Source: Lunularia cruciata
Taxonomy: Eukaryota > Streptophyta > Marchantiopsida > Lunulariales > Lunulariaceae
Direction: 5' to 3'
Assembly: GCA_948567375.1 (NCBI GenBank)
Contig: OX419757.1
Coordinates: 36,518,001-36,582,000, forward strand
DNA: 64,000 nt
Shown piece by piece: positions 1 to 11,300 of the stretch. The notes beneath the pieces were generated by a model. That model saw nothing but the letters and a program-made list of their open reading frames with translations, did not search any database and was not told the DNA's origin. How positions within the stretch are numbered: the stretch's first letter is position 1; each line of letters opens with the position of its first letter. The position numbers and the translations under genes were made by a program.

Positions 1-13
1 GTCACATGATTTT

Positions 14-31
14 TGGCGCCGCTGCCGGGGA
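14..31 (+). promoter_or_regulatory. Primer binding site of element B
   Basis: TGGCGCCGCTGCCGGGGA is complementary to the 3' end expected of plant tRNA-Asp, with one mismatch against the usual form (C for T at position 9). It lies 7 nt after the LTR end, and the same spacing and variant base recur in element A. Confidence 0.8.
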
Positions 32-90
32 TACACAACTTGAAAGTGGAAGAATACAAAGCCAAACTCAAAATGGAGCGTCAAAGCAAT

Positions 91-2092
91 ATGAATCTCT
101 GCATTGAGAGAATAACGTGAAGAGAGAGTCCGAAGATGAATGTTGCATTGTGAAGAAGAAGAACATCTGAAGATCCAATCTACGTTGGCCAAAACTGAGC
201 GAGAAGCATTGGACAATCAACTTCTTCACAAAGTTCAAGAATCTTTACTAGAACTTGAACAAAAGAGACGTGAACAAAGGTGGCAAGGATACTTTTCATC
301 TCCATCTTCCAAGAAGAAGAAAGACTCGAGCGGGTAGACATATTCATTATGACCTAATACACCGCCTTCCTCTAAAGCTGTAAAGGAAGTTGAATTCATT
401 AAGAAGTTCATTTGTGAAAAGACAACACGTACACTTACAGAAGAAGAGTGTCAACATCTAGTATGAACAATTCCCTGGTTATCCCAAAGAAATTTTGATG
501 ACTAGGTTGAAGGTGTGGAACCTCTTACTTCTAATCGGGTTGAAGTCAACACAATGAGAGAAGAAGAATTGTTGAAGAAAACCCCAATTTGAACTTGATG
601 AATTGGAACCCTTGGGCAGACAACACGGCGTCCATACCAAGTAGCTCTTTGGTTCCAGTAAGTTTGAACTTACCACAGCCAAATCCGCCGCATCAAACAA
701 TGACTTTGTTACTTATGACCCAATACGCTTATCAGAAGTATAAAGGTATGGAACAAGACGAAGACCCTGACAAATTTATCAAGGAGTTTGAAGTCATTTC
801 CTTTGCCAACAAGGAACATGACTCTACGGATCAATTGCGGATTTTTCCAAGTCTACTCCAAAAGAAGGATCAAAGCTCGTACACCTATGTAACGTAGAAG
901 GGATTCACACCAGTAGACTGGGCAGACTTACGAAATGGCTTCTTGGAACGATTTTGGGAAGTGGATTATGATACGAGTGTCTTTGTGGCACTTAATGATT
1001 TGGATCAAGGGAAAAAGGAAAAATTGAGAGATTACTCTGAGCGGTTCATGGCCTTATTGAACCGAGTTCCGAAACAATCCGGTGTGGTGGGTTATTCCAA
1101 TGCCCAAGCCATTACTTGGTTTCTTGGAGGGCTTTCACCAGAGATTTGAATCTTTGCTAGGGAGAGGAATGTAACTTCCTTGAACAAAGTCCTCAAACAT
1201 GTTGCCCGATATGAGGCGGCTCATTCTCACTTGTCCAGCAACCAAAGAAATCGGGAGAAGAAGGGAAATAAGCCTAGACAAAGAGCGTCTTGCAGCACCT
1301 CCTTTTCTTTGGAGGAATCCTCCACATCTTTGAGTTCTTCTTTGGAATCTAACGAAGAACCCAAGCCACGGAGAATACAAAGACGCAGAGGAAAGAAGCC
1401 AGTAACACCGCCAGTAAAGAATGTACCTAAGGTGGATCAAAAGTTGGAAACTCTTATTAAAGAGTTCACGGATTTCAAGATCCAGATGATTGGGGCTAAG
1501 GACCAAAGAAAGCCCCCGTCATTTGGTCGACCAAATGTATGGTGCACTGCATGTAGTAAATCCGGCCACACTAATACGGAGTGTTTGACTTGTATTGCAT
1601 TTCCAGTGCAACAAATTGATTGGGTTCCCAGATGGGATCAGGGTGATGAAGAAGAGTATGTATACCAAACCCAAGAAATACAGCCTCTAGCGAGCTCACT
1701 CATATCAAGGTCCCAGGTATGGACCACGAGAGTACAATCCTACTGCTCTCCCATGAAGACCACCAATGGGTGGCCAAAATAGACCTCAAAATGTTCCACC
1801 GGGTGCTTGTTATAATTGTGGCTCGATAGTACATTGGTCTCCAAATTGTCCGGAGCCAAGACGGCAAATTGGGTATGTGCTCCTTTGTGGGAATTGTAAA
1901 GGATCGGGGCACACAAGAAATCAGTACCCGCAACCACCCAATCCAAAGCCCCCTTTCAAATATGTACAGACACCTGCAGAGCATGCTGTGCTCCAGGCAA
2001 AGGGAGATACGAATGTAAATTGTATCACACTTGAGGAAGAGAGGCCTCAAGAAGAGAGTCCTGCTTCAGAAGGAGAGTGGCCGGACCTTTAA
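91..2092 (+). pseudogene. gag: Decayed gag of element B (capsid and three zinc knuckles)
   Basis: This is the capsid/nucleocapsid part of the polyprotein, which would package the retrotransposon RNA in cytoplasmic particles. The first ATG after the PBS is at 91. A retrotrans_gag-like core lies at about 720-1150 (motifs such as KYKGMEQD, FALLNRVPKQ-like and GGLSPEI), followed by a basic/serine-rich linker. Three CCHC knuckles follow at 1543-1584, 1808-1849 and 1886-1927; the last has its final Cys changed to Tyr. The frame is broken by stops (for example at 895 and 1147) and frameshifts. It aligns throughout with gag of A at 12440-14393. Confidence 0.85.
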
Positions 2093-2095
2093 ATT

Positions 2096-3460
2096 TTGAA
2101 GGTAGAAACTCGCACGGGGAGGAAGAATCGAGCTTCCAAAGAAGTGAGTACTACGTCTTCATCCTCACAAAAAACAAAGAGACTGCGACCGAAAGCTATC
2201 CTTTCTGCTAAGGAGGAAAAGGTCCTAGCAAAAGCTAAAGCAAAAGCCTTACAGAAAGAAATTAAGGAAGCAGTACTACGCACGCAGGAGATGAGTTTGG
2301 AGGAAAATACAAAGACACAACCTCTAGTTTTTCTGCGGATATCAGGTTTGAAGTAAAAGATTTGATCCAAGCCAAAGTTGGTCAACCCAATGATCATCGG
2401 GTCAAGAACCTACGCACTCTGATTACCATCCTTAAGCACCCCAAAGTCCGCTTTGAATAGGCACAAAATTTAGATCCAAAGACAAAGGCAAAGCAGGTGA
2501 AATTGGGAGGAGTTCCACAGTACAATATTGTGGCAGATATGGCGTCTACAAGTGCTAACATCATATTTAAACAATTAAGGAAGAACAACAAGTTGTATAA
2601 AAAGCAGCTAAGTGTAGCCCTCAAGAAACTAAGGATGATGACCAAGAAAGACTTGCCCGCAATTTATCGTATTGAATAGGAAGATTTGGGATCTCCCGAG
2701 GTGGATGCAAAGATAGCAGGCTGTATGATCATATCCATACCCATTGATTTGGGATCGGGTGTGAATGTCATGACAAAAGATACTGCACATCGATTGGGGT
2801 ACACAACGTTTGAACCAACACCCCAAATTCTGAAGTTTGCGGATCAAACCAAGAGACGGCCCTTGGGCATGCTGTCAAATATCACTACGATCATAAGGGC
2901 ACCTATTGTGCTATGACCAATAACCAAAATTGGCTATCCTCTCTTGATTGGAAGACCTTGGTTGTATAGTGCCCATGTCATGGTAGATTGGCACTAGCAA
3001 AAATTAAGATTTAAAGACATCTCATCCAAAGAGCAAAAGCTGGTGATTGTGAGTTGGATGAAGGTTCCTCACCTTGGGGAAACTAATTCGTCAGAAGATG
3101 GAGATGAATCCAAAGATTCATCGTCTTCGTCTTCCAAGGACTCCAAAGACGAAGTCCAAGTTAATTACTTGGAATGCTACGAGGTAGAGGTCAAAGACAA
3201 AGACCCATACGACACCACCTCGGGTGAACAAGACTTGGAGGAAGGGGCTTTGACAGCAGTACGTCTCGGATTGAGCCAAGTAAGCCATGTAAAAGGTGTC
3301 ATTAACCCCGATGACTGTCAAGATGTGGTCTTGACAGAAGGAATTTTTTTAAAGATTTCAAAGACAATCACCAAAGAGGAGTTGGCAGGATACACTGCCC
3401 TATTTATAGAGTTCCAAGATGTATTTGCCTGGTCTATTGATCAAATGTTGGGAATTCCAT
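2096..3460 (+). pseudogene. Element B protease and protease-RT linker
   Basis: A lysine-rich segment (2096-2356) is followed by a retropepsin-like domain. The active-site region at about 2741-2800 reads PIDLGSGVNVMTKDTAHRLGY-like, with Asp at 2746-2748, resembling the D-L-G-A-S type of Athila proteases. The stretch 3043-3460 is an acidic, serine-rich linker leading into RT. Stops interrupt it (for example 2677, 2914, 3460). The retropepsin would cleave the gag-pol precursor; this copy cannot encode an intact protein. Confidence 0.75.
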
Positions 3461-4475
3461 GAGAATTTGGAGAGCACCGGATTGATCTGGTTGAAGGTGC
3501 AATTCCGATTCGGCAAAGACAATACCGCCTGAACCCCAAAGTACTCCCTCTTGGTGAAAGGTGAATGTGATAAGTACTTAGTAGCTAGAATAATTTTCCC
3601 TGTCCTAAGTAGTGAGTGGGTTTCCCCCATTGTCATCATTCCAAAGAAGAAGACGGCAAAAATTTGAGTGTGCAAGATTTTTGCAAATTAAATGCAGTCA
3701 CATGAAAGGACCATCATCCTTTACCTTTTACTGATACAATTCTGGACCAAGTAGCTGGTCATCCTTGCTATAGTTTTCTCGATGGATTTTCCGGATACAA
3801 TCAAGTGTCCATTCAAGAAGAGGACAAGGATAAAACTACATTCACCATCAATTGGGGCACCTTTGCGTACAATCAAATGCCCTTTGGGTTGTGTAATGCT
3901 CCCGCTACTTTCCAGCAAATGATGAATTCAATCTTCAAAGATTTCCTATGCAAATTTGTGGAAGTCTTCATTGATGATTTTTGTGTGTTTGGGCAAAGAG
4001 ATAGACATTTAGATTACCTTTGCCAAACTTTTGAAAGGTGTCATTTTGTCGGCTTGTCACTACACCCGGAGAAATGCTTCTTTGCAATGAAGGAGGGAAT
4101 TCTTTTGGGGCATCAGGTGTCAAGCTGAGGTATTGAAGTCAACGTCAAGAAGGTTAAAGTTATTGTAGCTTTGGAATCCCCAAAGAAAACCCGGGAGCTG
4201 AGAGCCTTCTTAGGACATGTCGGATACTACAGACGCTTTGTGTCAAATTATGGGTGCTTGCAGCACCCCTTACAAAGGTTTTGAAGAAATCCGAAGACTA
4301 TCTATGGGAAGCAAATCAAGAAGAAGCTTTCTAGGTGTTGAAGAAGAAATTGGTTGAAGCACCAGTTATGAGGGCCCCAAATTAGGACGTCCCTTTTCAT
4401 GTGTATGTGGACACTTAGCCCATGGCCATCGGTGTCGTCTTAAGTCAGAAGGATGAGAAGAAGAAGGACTACCTG
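3461..4475 (+). pseudogene. Element B reverse transcriptase and start of RNase H, truncated
   Basis: RT palm motifs are readable. The FLDGFSGYNQVSI segment lies near 3775-3812, the MPFGLCNAPATFQ block near 3880-3915, and the catalytic FIDD box has its Asp pair at 3973-3978. The thumb and connection region continues to about 4400 and the first RNase H residues follow. Homology to element A ends at about 4475. Multiple frameshifts are present (for example near 3540, 3660 and 4250). Where A has an in-frame TGA in the VSI-x-EED segment (10655-10657), B has CAA at about 3815; both can come from an ancestral CGA by methylcytosine decay on opposite strands. Confidence 0.85.
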
Positions 4476-4531
4476 GTATCCAATGTCTACTTCTAGTTCA
4501 ACTTCCAAACTCAAAGTAACTTCACGTACTA
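4476..4531 (-). repeat. Remnant of element C 3' LTR left of element A
   Basis: This short stretch matches the LTR segment at about 5330-5390 of element A and continues, across A, into 17232 onward. It includes the left copy of A's target-site duplication (4527-4531). The remaining 0.75 kb of the LTR end that should lie further left is missing. Confidence 0.65.
4527..4531. repeat. TSD of element A, left copy (TACTA)
   Basis: TACTA directly abuts the outer end of the element (TGTGACA on the plus strand) and is repeated at 17227-17231. Confidence 0.9.
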
Positions 4532-5200
4532 TGTGACAACCCGGCAGATATCACTTTTGCGGTAATCGGGTAAGTAAAGTTCATTCCCGTAGAGATACAA
4601 GTCAGAATTGGTCAAATACGAAGCAAAGTAACAATTTCAGTTCTTCTTGGTTGTGTCTTTAATCTCTCAGGTAGAAACCACACCCAGAAGAGAGTTACAA
4701 GCACTGACTCGCAGTCTTGTCACAAATTCACACTCCTTAATCACAAATCCTTCAATTCTTTCCAAACAATCTTGATTGTGATGATTCAGACTCTCCCAAA
4801 AATGGCACTTCACTGCAAAACGACTTTGCCTCAGAATTGTGTTCTACTCCTCCACTGAAGGCACAACTTCCTTGATCGAAATTGCTTCACATCAACTTTG
4901 CACTGCACTCACAAATGCAGAATACTACCAACACTACAATTCCTCTCAGATCTGTCAAGGCATTGCTTCGATTGCACTTCACTCAGGATCAAACACATAG
5001 AATGAAGATCCAGGCTGTGGAATCCAACATCCAACAAGCACTCTGACTTGCACTTCAAATTTCTCCAAACATTCACAAACACAATTGCGAAATTGATACT
5101 TGGAATCAAGCTCAAGCGACGAGCACTGCTTCACAGCACTTTGCTTTATCTATTCTCAAAAATAATGAGCACTGAACAACATTTTCCTGCGAATGCCACT

Positions 5201-5210
5201 CTTAAATAGT
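5201..5210 (-). promoter_or_regulatory. Putative LTR TATA element
   Basis: The minus strand reads ACTATTTAAG, followed by GAGTGGCATT, about 120 bp after the end of the LTR-encoded frame and about 670 bp before the LTR end. The same motif is conserved in solo LTR S at about 23489-23500 and in the 5' LTR of A near 15151-15160. Function is inferred from position and composition only. Confidence 0.35.
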
Positions 5211-5324
5211 GAAGCAATCGACAGTTCTAACAACTATACCGTTCTACCACAACTGTTCTAACCTGCAGATCTGAAATGACAATGCATCTCTTCATATCTG
5301 CCCCTCCAAATCTCAAATTGGTTT

Positions 5325-7952
5325 CTACTCCGATCCGATGTCTACTTCTTCCTCGGCTTTCAAACCAGAACCCGAAGTAATCTTACTTCCTACTACATTT
5401 TCCTTGGGTTTCCTAACTCCTAATTCTTTGACCAGATCTAGCAATTCTCTTTCTTGATCTGAAATTGCACTAGTGGGTAATCTATCTAACTCTTCATCTT
5501 TTGACCCACTCTTCTCTAATGTCTCTGAGGGCAACTCTGAAGACATTTGGATTCCTATGTTATCTACTTCGGGTTTTGCCTTAACATCTTGCCGAAGCTT
5601 TTCTAACTCTATTTTCACTAAGTCTAATCTAATTGAGATGTTATCCTCTACTTTTAACACCTTTCTATCTACACGAGTTCTTAGTTTGATTAACAAGGCA
5701 TTCATCTCCATGTCCTTTGCTTGTCTTCGCCTCGTCTCATGCACCAACAACTTCAACTTGTGCAGTCGCGCTTCTTCAATTCGAATGCTGGCTTCTGTAC
5801 TTAACATTGCATTCACTCTGAGGACTATCTCCTTCAATGGCTCCAATCTTGTCTTTCGTTCTCGTTCCCGATCTGCAAGCCATTCCTCTCTGTACATTGC
5901 CAACTCTTCCTCAAACTCGGCCTTCACCGCTTCCTTTGCTTTCTCCTTCTGTACAACTTTCTCTTCCTGATTACAAAGTAACTCTCGTAATCTCTCTTCT
6001 TCTCTATACCACACAGACAACTCTCTTTGCCAGAGTTGCTTCTTCTCCTCCATACTCTCCATCACTCGATCGAGCTCTTGTTCCTTTGATGCTACCCTCG
6101 CCATAGCATGGATAAGCACTGCTCTTGAATCAGCAAATTGCTGCTTCAAGATTTCATGCTCCGCTACCTGTCTCTTCCTTGCGATGTCACTCTTCCTCGC
6201 AAGATCCTCTCGATAGCTCACTTCTCTCTTCAGGTCTTTGATTACCTGACTTCTCTCTACTGCTTCCGCTCGCAGTACTTCTCTCTCCTTCTCACCTCGG
6301 GTTATACTCCTCTTCAACTCCAAGTTCTCCTCTTCTAATCTTGCTACCACCTACAATACAGTCTTTACTTCTGGACAAGTCGACTGCATCTCCTTCTTCT
6401 TCTTCTCCAACTTCACCAATAGCGGGCACACTACCTCTTGCAGGTACTCTACTCCCTCACTGGCAACTTCTTCCTCCCACGGAGTAATTTCTTGTTTCTC
6501 CTCATGTTCTCCTGATACGCACCTTCTTCTCTGAAGTCTTTGTATCGGGATTGATGCCTCACTACTTGTGCTGTCTTCTGCCTCTTCCTTCACTTTACTC
6601 GGCCCCGCCTCACACTTTGCCTTACGTCTTGAGCAAACTCCTTGCTGTACTGCGATCTTCTTCTCCTTGAGCACCAGTACTTTGTCTTCCAGCGCCGCAT
6701 TGTCTTCAGCTTCTACTTCGGCTTGCACTTCTTCTTCGTATTCTTCAACCGCTGGTGCCGAGGTCATTTCTCCACCGTCTTCACTGTCATTGCTAGTATC
6801 TCCGCTCTGCAGTGTCAGCTCAGGTTCCTCCTCACATTCCGAGTCCTCCGTCTTGAGCTTGGCCTCGCCTTTTGAGTCTTCATCTTTTGACTCAATCACC
6901 ACCATTCCTCGCCTCGGGTTATTTTTCTGCATCTTCCGGGGTTTCTTGTTTTCTTCGGCTTCTGCGTGCCGAGTTCTCTTCTTCGTCGGGGTACTTACTA
7001 CGACCTCCACATTTTTCCTTGTCTTTGCGTAGTAGTCGTCCGTGCTCCGGATTTGGAGAATGTATTGCTCCTCCTCCGTATCGACTTCTCTTCTCAAGTC
7101 AGGATGGAAATGAGACACCATTCTATTGCGCTCCGCCAAATTGAGCAAATTCAACCCAAGGTAGAAATGTGCTGCAAATGGCACGATGTAGTGAGGAGGC
7201 AACTTATCCCGTAGATTCCACACCATCTGCCTCATTCTCCCATGAAAACACCTTGCCCAATTGATCGGTTCTCCTGCAAATAGCTTGTGAAAGAACACCG
7301 CTTGGTGTTTCATCACATAAGTGGTTCTCTCTAGCTTTAGGATTGCCATCAGTGCACTCACAATTCCTCTCTTCATAGGGTCTTTGTAGCTCTCAACTTT
7401 GTACCCATTCTTCGTTCTCTTTGACGAGAAGGCATCTCTCACCTCCTGCGTTTCTTGGGCTATCTCTCCTTTTCCCAAGAACGTGGCTCCCTGCTCCGAA
7501 CCCGCCTCCTTCCCGAGTACGAGTCTCCAATCCGACTCTGTCCAGCGAGCCGGATTTCCTCTCTTCCCTTCTTCCTTGGGACCATCGAGACACTTACTCT
7601 CGATGATTTCTGTCATGAATCCTGGAAAACTTATGTTCCAGTTCCATGCCAGAAAGGTGATTCGAAGTCAGCTCAAAACTTTGATCCTTGCTACTACATC
7701 TAATCTCTGAATTGCATGATTTCTCACTGCAAATTCAGAGTTTTTCTTCCCTCCTCCCATCTCTTCTGCTTTCTTATTGTCTCTTGATTTCTCTCTCATG
7801 ACTTCTCCCTTGCGCACTAACCCGAGTACAACTTTATTTCCCTTTCCCCGATCACTTGTAAGACGACTCCTCAACGGCAAAGGAAAATTGCTTGACATTT
7901 TGTCGTTGCAGTTTTGATTTTTATAAAGTTGCACTTCTTTGTCTTCCGTCAC
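5325..7952 (-). pseudogene. LTR-encoded protein frame (about 875 codons), element A 3' LTR
   Basis: One reading frame runs from ATG at 7952 to a TAG at 5325-5327, broken only by in-frame stops at about 7668 (TGA where S has CGA) and 6351 (TAG where S has CAG). Predicted layout: an N-terminal globular part; a conserved block rich in W, H and F at about residues 190-270 (for example PFAAHFYLGLNLL); a basic patch resembling a nuclear signal near 322-342 (KKRTRHAEAEENKKPRK); a long acidic/Ser linker; then a heptad-like coiled coil of about 250 residues from about 535. I recognise no catalytic domain. The frame lies entirely within the LTR, so each complete element has two copies. It could be an env-position accessory protein absorbed into the LTR. 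Function unknown. Confidence 0.75.
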
Positions 7953-8314
7953 TTTGAGTTTCTACCGAGAAATCACACCTCCGGCATGCACCTGTCACTG
8001 TTAATCAACCTTCGCGTGTATGAGCCACCAGTTTTGAAACGGCCCCTTCTTGAATTTCTTGCCCTGACAAAAGGTTGTTAGACTGTCTTTGCCTCGGTTT
8101 GAGCTCCCCCCAATCCAAAGACAATTTACTTCGTATTGTATGCTGACAGGGCATTTCTAAGTACTTTGCCTTATGACCCAAAGTCACTTTACTTCGGGTT
8201 TCATCCCAAAGCCAATTTTCTTCGCCTTCTTCGGCCATACAGGTGCAATCCAACTTCTCTATACACTTCTTTTCCTTTATTTTGAAAAAAAACAAAAAAT
8301 GTGGGCACCACATA

Positions 8315-8325
8315 CCCCCTCCCTC
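8315..8325 (-). promoter_or_regulatory. Polypurine tract of element A
   Basis: The minus strand reads GAGGGAGGGGG, then TA, then the LTR start TGTGGTG. This is the plus-strand DNA priming site and fixes the 3' LTR boundary. Confidence 0.85.
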
Positions 8326-11300
8326 AAATGTGAGCGTCCCCGCAAACATAGACCTCGGGTGTCTTAGAAACTTCCGAGTCTATGGTCCAATATCTCTGAA
8401 CTCTCCACCCTTTTACTCGAGTGGCAAAAGGATTACCTTCCAAATCGACGAGTTGCATGGATCCATTTTCGTAAAGATGAAGAACTCGATAGGGACCCAT
8501 CCATCTCAAATGCAACTTGCCTGGAAAAAATATTTGGCGATTGTCATATAAAAAAACCAAATCCCCTTCTTGTACAGTCACAGGCTTGATTCTCTGATCA
8601 TGCCTGACTTTCCTCTATGCTTGTACTTCTTTCGTGGTTTGCATTTCATCGTCTCTTTTCTCTTCTAACCACATTAGTTGATGAATCCGAAGGTCCTGAC
8701 TTTCCTCTTCTGACATCCGTTCTTTGCACAGAACCCGATATGTCGGAACTTCAAATTCAACTAGTAGTATGGGATGCAAGCCATATGTCAAGAAGTATGG
8801 GGTTTGTTTGGTTGTAATCTTCTCTGTTGTTTGATATGCCCACAACGCGGCTGGTAATTTTGTATCCCAGTCATAGGCATAATTGACAGTCACCTTATTC
8901 AAAATTTTACAAAGTAACCCATTCGCTTTTTCCGTTAAGCCATTTGCTTTTGGGTTATAAGGAGTCGTCTTCAGATGTTTAATCTGAAAATACTTGGTTA
9001 ACGCCTCCATTACAGAGTTCAAAAAATGTGTTCCTTGGTCACTGACCAATTCCAAAGGACACCCATATCGGGAGATGATGTTTCGAAAGAAAAATTCCGC
9101 CGCAATTTCAGCATCATCTCTGCGAGTTGCGTCCACTTCAACCATCTTAGAAGCATAGTCAGTGCAAACCAAAATGTAGCACTTTCTTGTGACTCGGGTC
9201 ACTGGTTGAATGGGACCCACAAAATCAATCCCCCATTTCTCAAATGGGGACAAAGGCAAAATTGGTCGCAAAGGCCATTGAGAAGTAGCCATCGGCTTCC
9301 CCGTTCTCTGACACGCATCACAGCTTTGGATATGAGCATGTACATCTTTGTACATTGTAGGCCACCAATACCCTGCCGAAAGAATTTTCTTTACAGTATT
9401 CTTGAGAGCATAGTGTCCTCCCGATACCTTGGAGTGAAAAGATTCAATTACTCCTCCTACTTCGTATGACTCCAAGCATCACCGAAGTACTTTGTCTTTG
9501 CCCATCTTAAATAAAATGCTATGTTTAAGCTGGTATGGCCCCATTTTCTTGAGAAAGACTGCCCGCTGTTCCGGGTCCATCCCCTCAAGACAATGGAGAG
9601 TATTTAGATAATTATATTCATCTGCATACCTCGTACTTCTCATTGCTGATAAGTGATACAACTCTTCGTTAGGGAACCGATTGTCAATTTCCCACTCCTG
9701 GTCTTGAGTTTCTAACCTGGACAGGAAGTCCGCATTCGAATGCGAAGCTCCCTTCCTCACTTGTACAATATACGTGAACTCTTGTAATAACAAGATCCAT
9801 CTTGCAATTCATCCGGATAAATCTGCCTTCTTGACCAGATGTTGCAATGCATAATGGTCAACATAGAAGACAAACTCATACCCCAACAAATAATGACAAA
9901 ATTTCTTGCAGGCATACACCATTCCGAGTGCTTCTCTTTTAGTTGTCAAATAGTTCTTTTCAGAAACTAAAAGTTGTCGGCTGGCATAATACACCGGGTA
10001 GTCCTTCTTCTTCTCATCCTTCTGCCTTAAGACAACCCCGATGGCCATGGACGAAGTGTCCACATACACATGAAAAAGGACGTCCCAATTCGGGGCCCTC
10101 ATGACTGGTGCTTCAACCAGTTTCTTCTTCAACACCTGGAAAGCTTCTTCTTGATGTGCTTCCCACATATCGTCTTCGGATTTCTTCAGAAGCTTTGTAA
10201 GTGGTGCAGCAAGCACTGCATAGTTTGACACAAAGCGTATGTAATATCCGACATGTCCCAAGAAGGCTCTCAGCTCCCGGATGTTCTTCGGGGATTCCAA
10301 AGCTGTGATTATCTTAACCTTCTCAACATTGACTTCAATACCTCGGCTTGACACCCGATGCCCCAGAAGAATTCCCTCCTTCATTGCAAAGAAGCATTTC
10401 TCCGGGTGTAATGACAAGCCGGCAAAATGACACCTTTCAAACGTTTGGCGAAGGTAATCTAAATGTACATCTCTTCGCCCAAACACACAAAAGTCATCAA
10501 TAAAAACTTCCACAAATTTGTGCAGGAAATCCTTGAAGATTGAATTCATCATCCGCTGGAAAGTAGCGGGAGCATTACACAACCCAAAGGGCATTTGATT
10601 GTAAGCAAAAGTGCCCCAATTGGTCGTGAATGTAGTTTTATCCTTGTCTTCTTCTCAAATGGATACTTGATTGTACCTTAAAAATCCATCAAGAAAACTA
10701 TAACAAGGATGCCCAGCTACTTGATCTAAATTTGTATTGGTAAAAGGTAAGGGATGATGCTCTTTCCTTGTAACTGCGTTCAATTTTTGGAAGTCTTGGC
10801 ACACTCGGATCTTCCCTGTTTTCTTCTTTGGGACAATGACAATGAGGAAGACCCATTCACTGCTTAAGACAGGGAAGATGATTCCGGCCCCTAAGTACTT
10901 GTCGATTTCATCTTTCACCAAAAGCGAGTACTTTGGGTTCAGGCGGTATTGTCGCTGCCAAACCGGAACTACACCTTCAACCAAATCAATCCGGTGTTCT
11001 CCAAATTCTCGTGGAATATGCGGCATTTGATCAATTGACCAGGCGAATACATCTTGGAACTCTATAAACAAGGCAGTGTATCCTGCCAACTCCTCCGAAG
11101 TAACTGTCTTTGAGATCTTTAAAATTTTTCCTTCAGTTAGTAACACCTCTTGACAGTCATCGGGGTTGATGATTCCTTCAACGTGGCTTACTCGGCTTAA
11201 CCCGAGGCGAGCGGCCATCAAACCCCCTTCCTCCAAGTCAGGTTCACCCGAGGTGAGGTCATATGGATCTTCGTCATCAACCTCTACCTCGTAGCATTCC

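Larger units (their letters stand above)
1..4475 (+). mobile_element. Element B: truncated Ty3/gypsy (Athila-like) retrotransposon
   Basis: The window opens in the last six bases of a 5' LTR (GTCACA), followed by a primer binding site and a gag-protease-RT region on the plus strand. Its products match those of element A (8313-14481, opposite strand) block by block. The RT box reads FIDDFCVFG and the protease begins with a D-L-G-S type active site, both resembling the Athila group; the tRNA-Asp-type PBS fits that too. Sequence homology to A stops in the RNase H region near 4475, where the DNA switches to a minus-strand LTR. RNase H, integrase and 3' LTR are missing. Many stops and frameshifts mark it as dead. 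Element identity is firm; the clade name is from motif memory only. Confidence 0.9.
4532..8312 (-). repeat. 3' LTR of element A (3,781 bp)
   Basis: It begins (minus strand) at 8312 with TGTGGTGCCC, immediately after the polypurine tract, and ends at 4532 with TGTCACA. It contains a coding frame of about 875 codons (7952-5325) about 360 bp from its start and a TATA-like element downstream of that frame, so the frame lies in U3. The same LTR occurs as S (20392-24166), as G (48826-52610), and as divergent or interrupted copies in C and E. Confidence 0.93.

Noticed and set aside
6568-7032. Long plus-strand open frame rich in Ser/Thr inside A's 3' LTR
   Set aside because: Antisense shadow of the LTR-encoded frame (Glu/Lys codons reversed read as Ser/Leu/Phe). 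No conserved features of its own.
8005-8349. 114-codon minus-strand frame across the LTR start of element A
   Set aside because: It spans the polypurine tract and the LTR boundary and corresponds to non-coding U3 sequence; the equivalent in S is not conserved as a frame.
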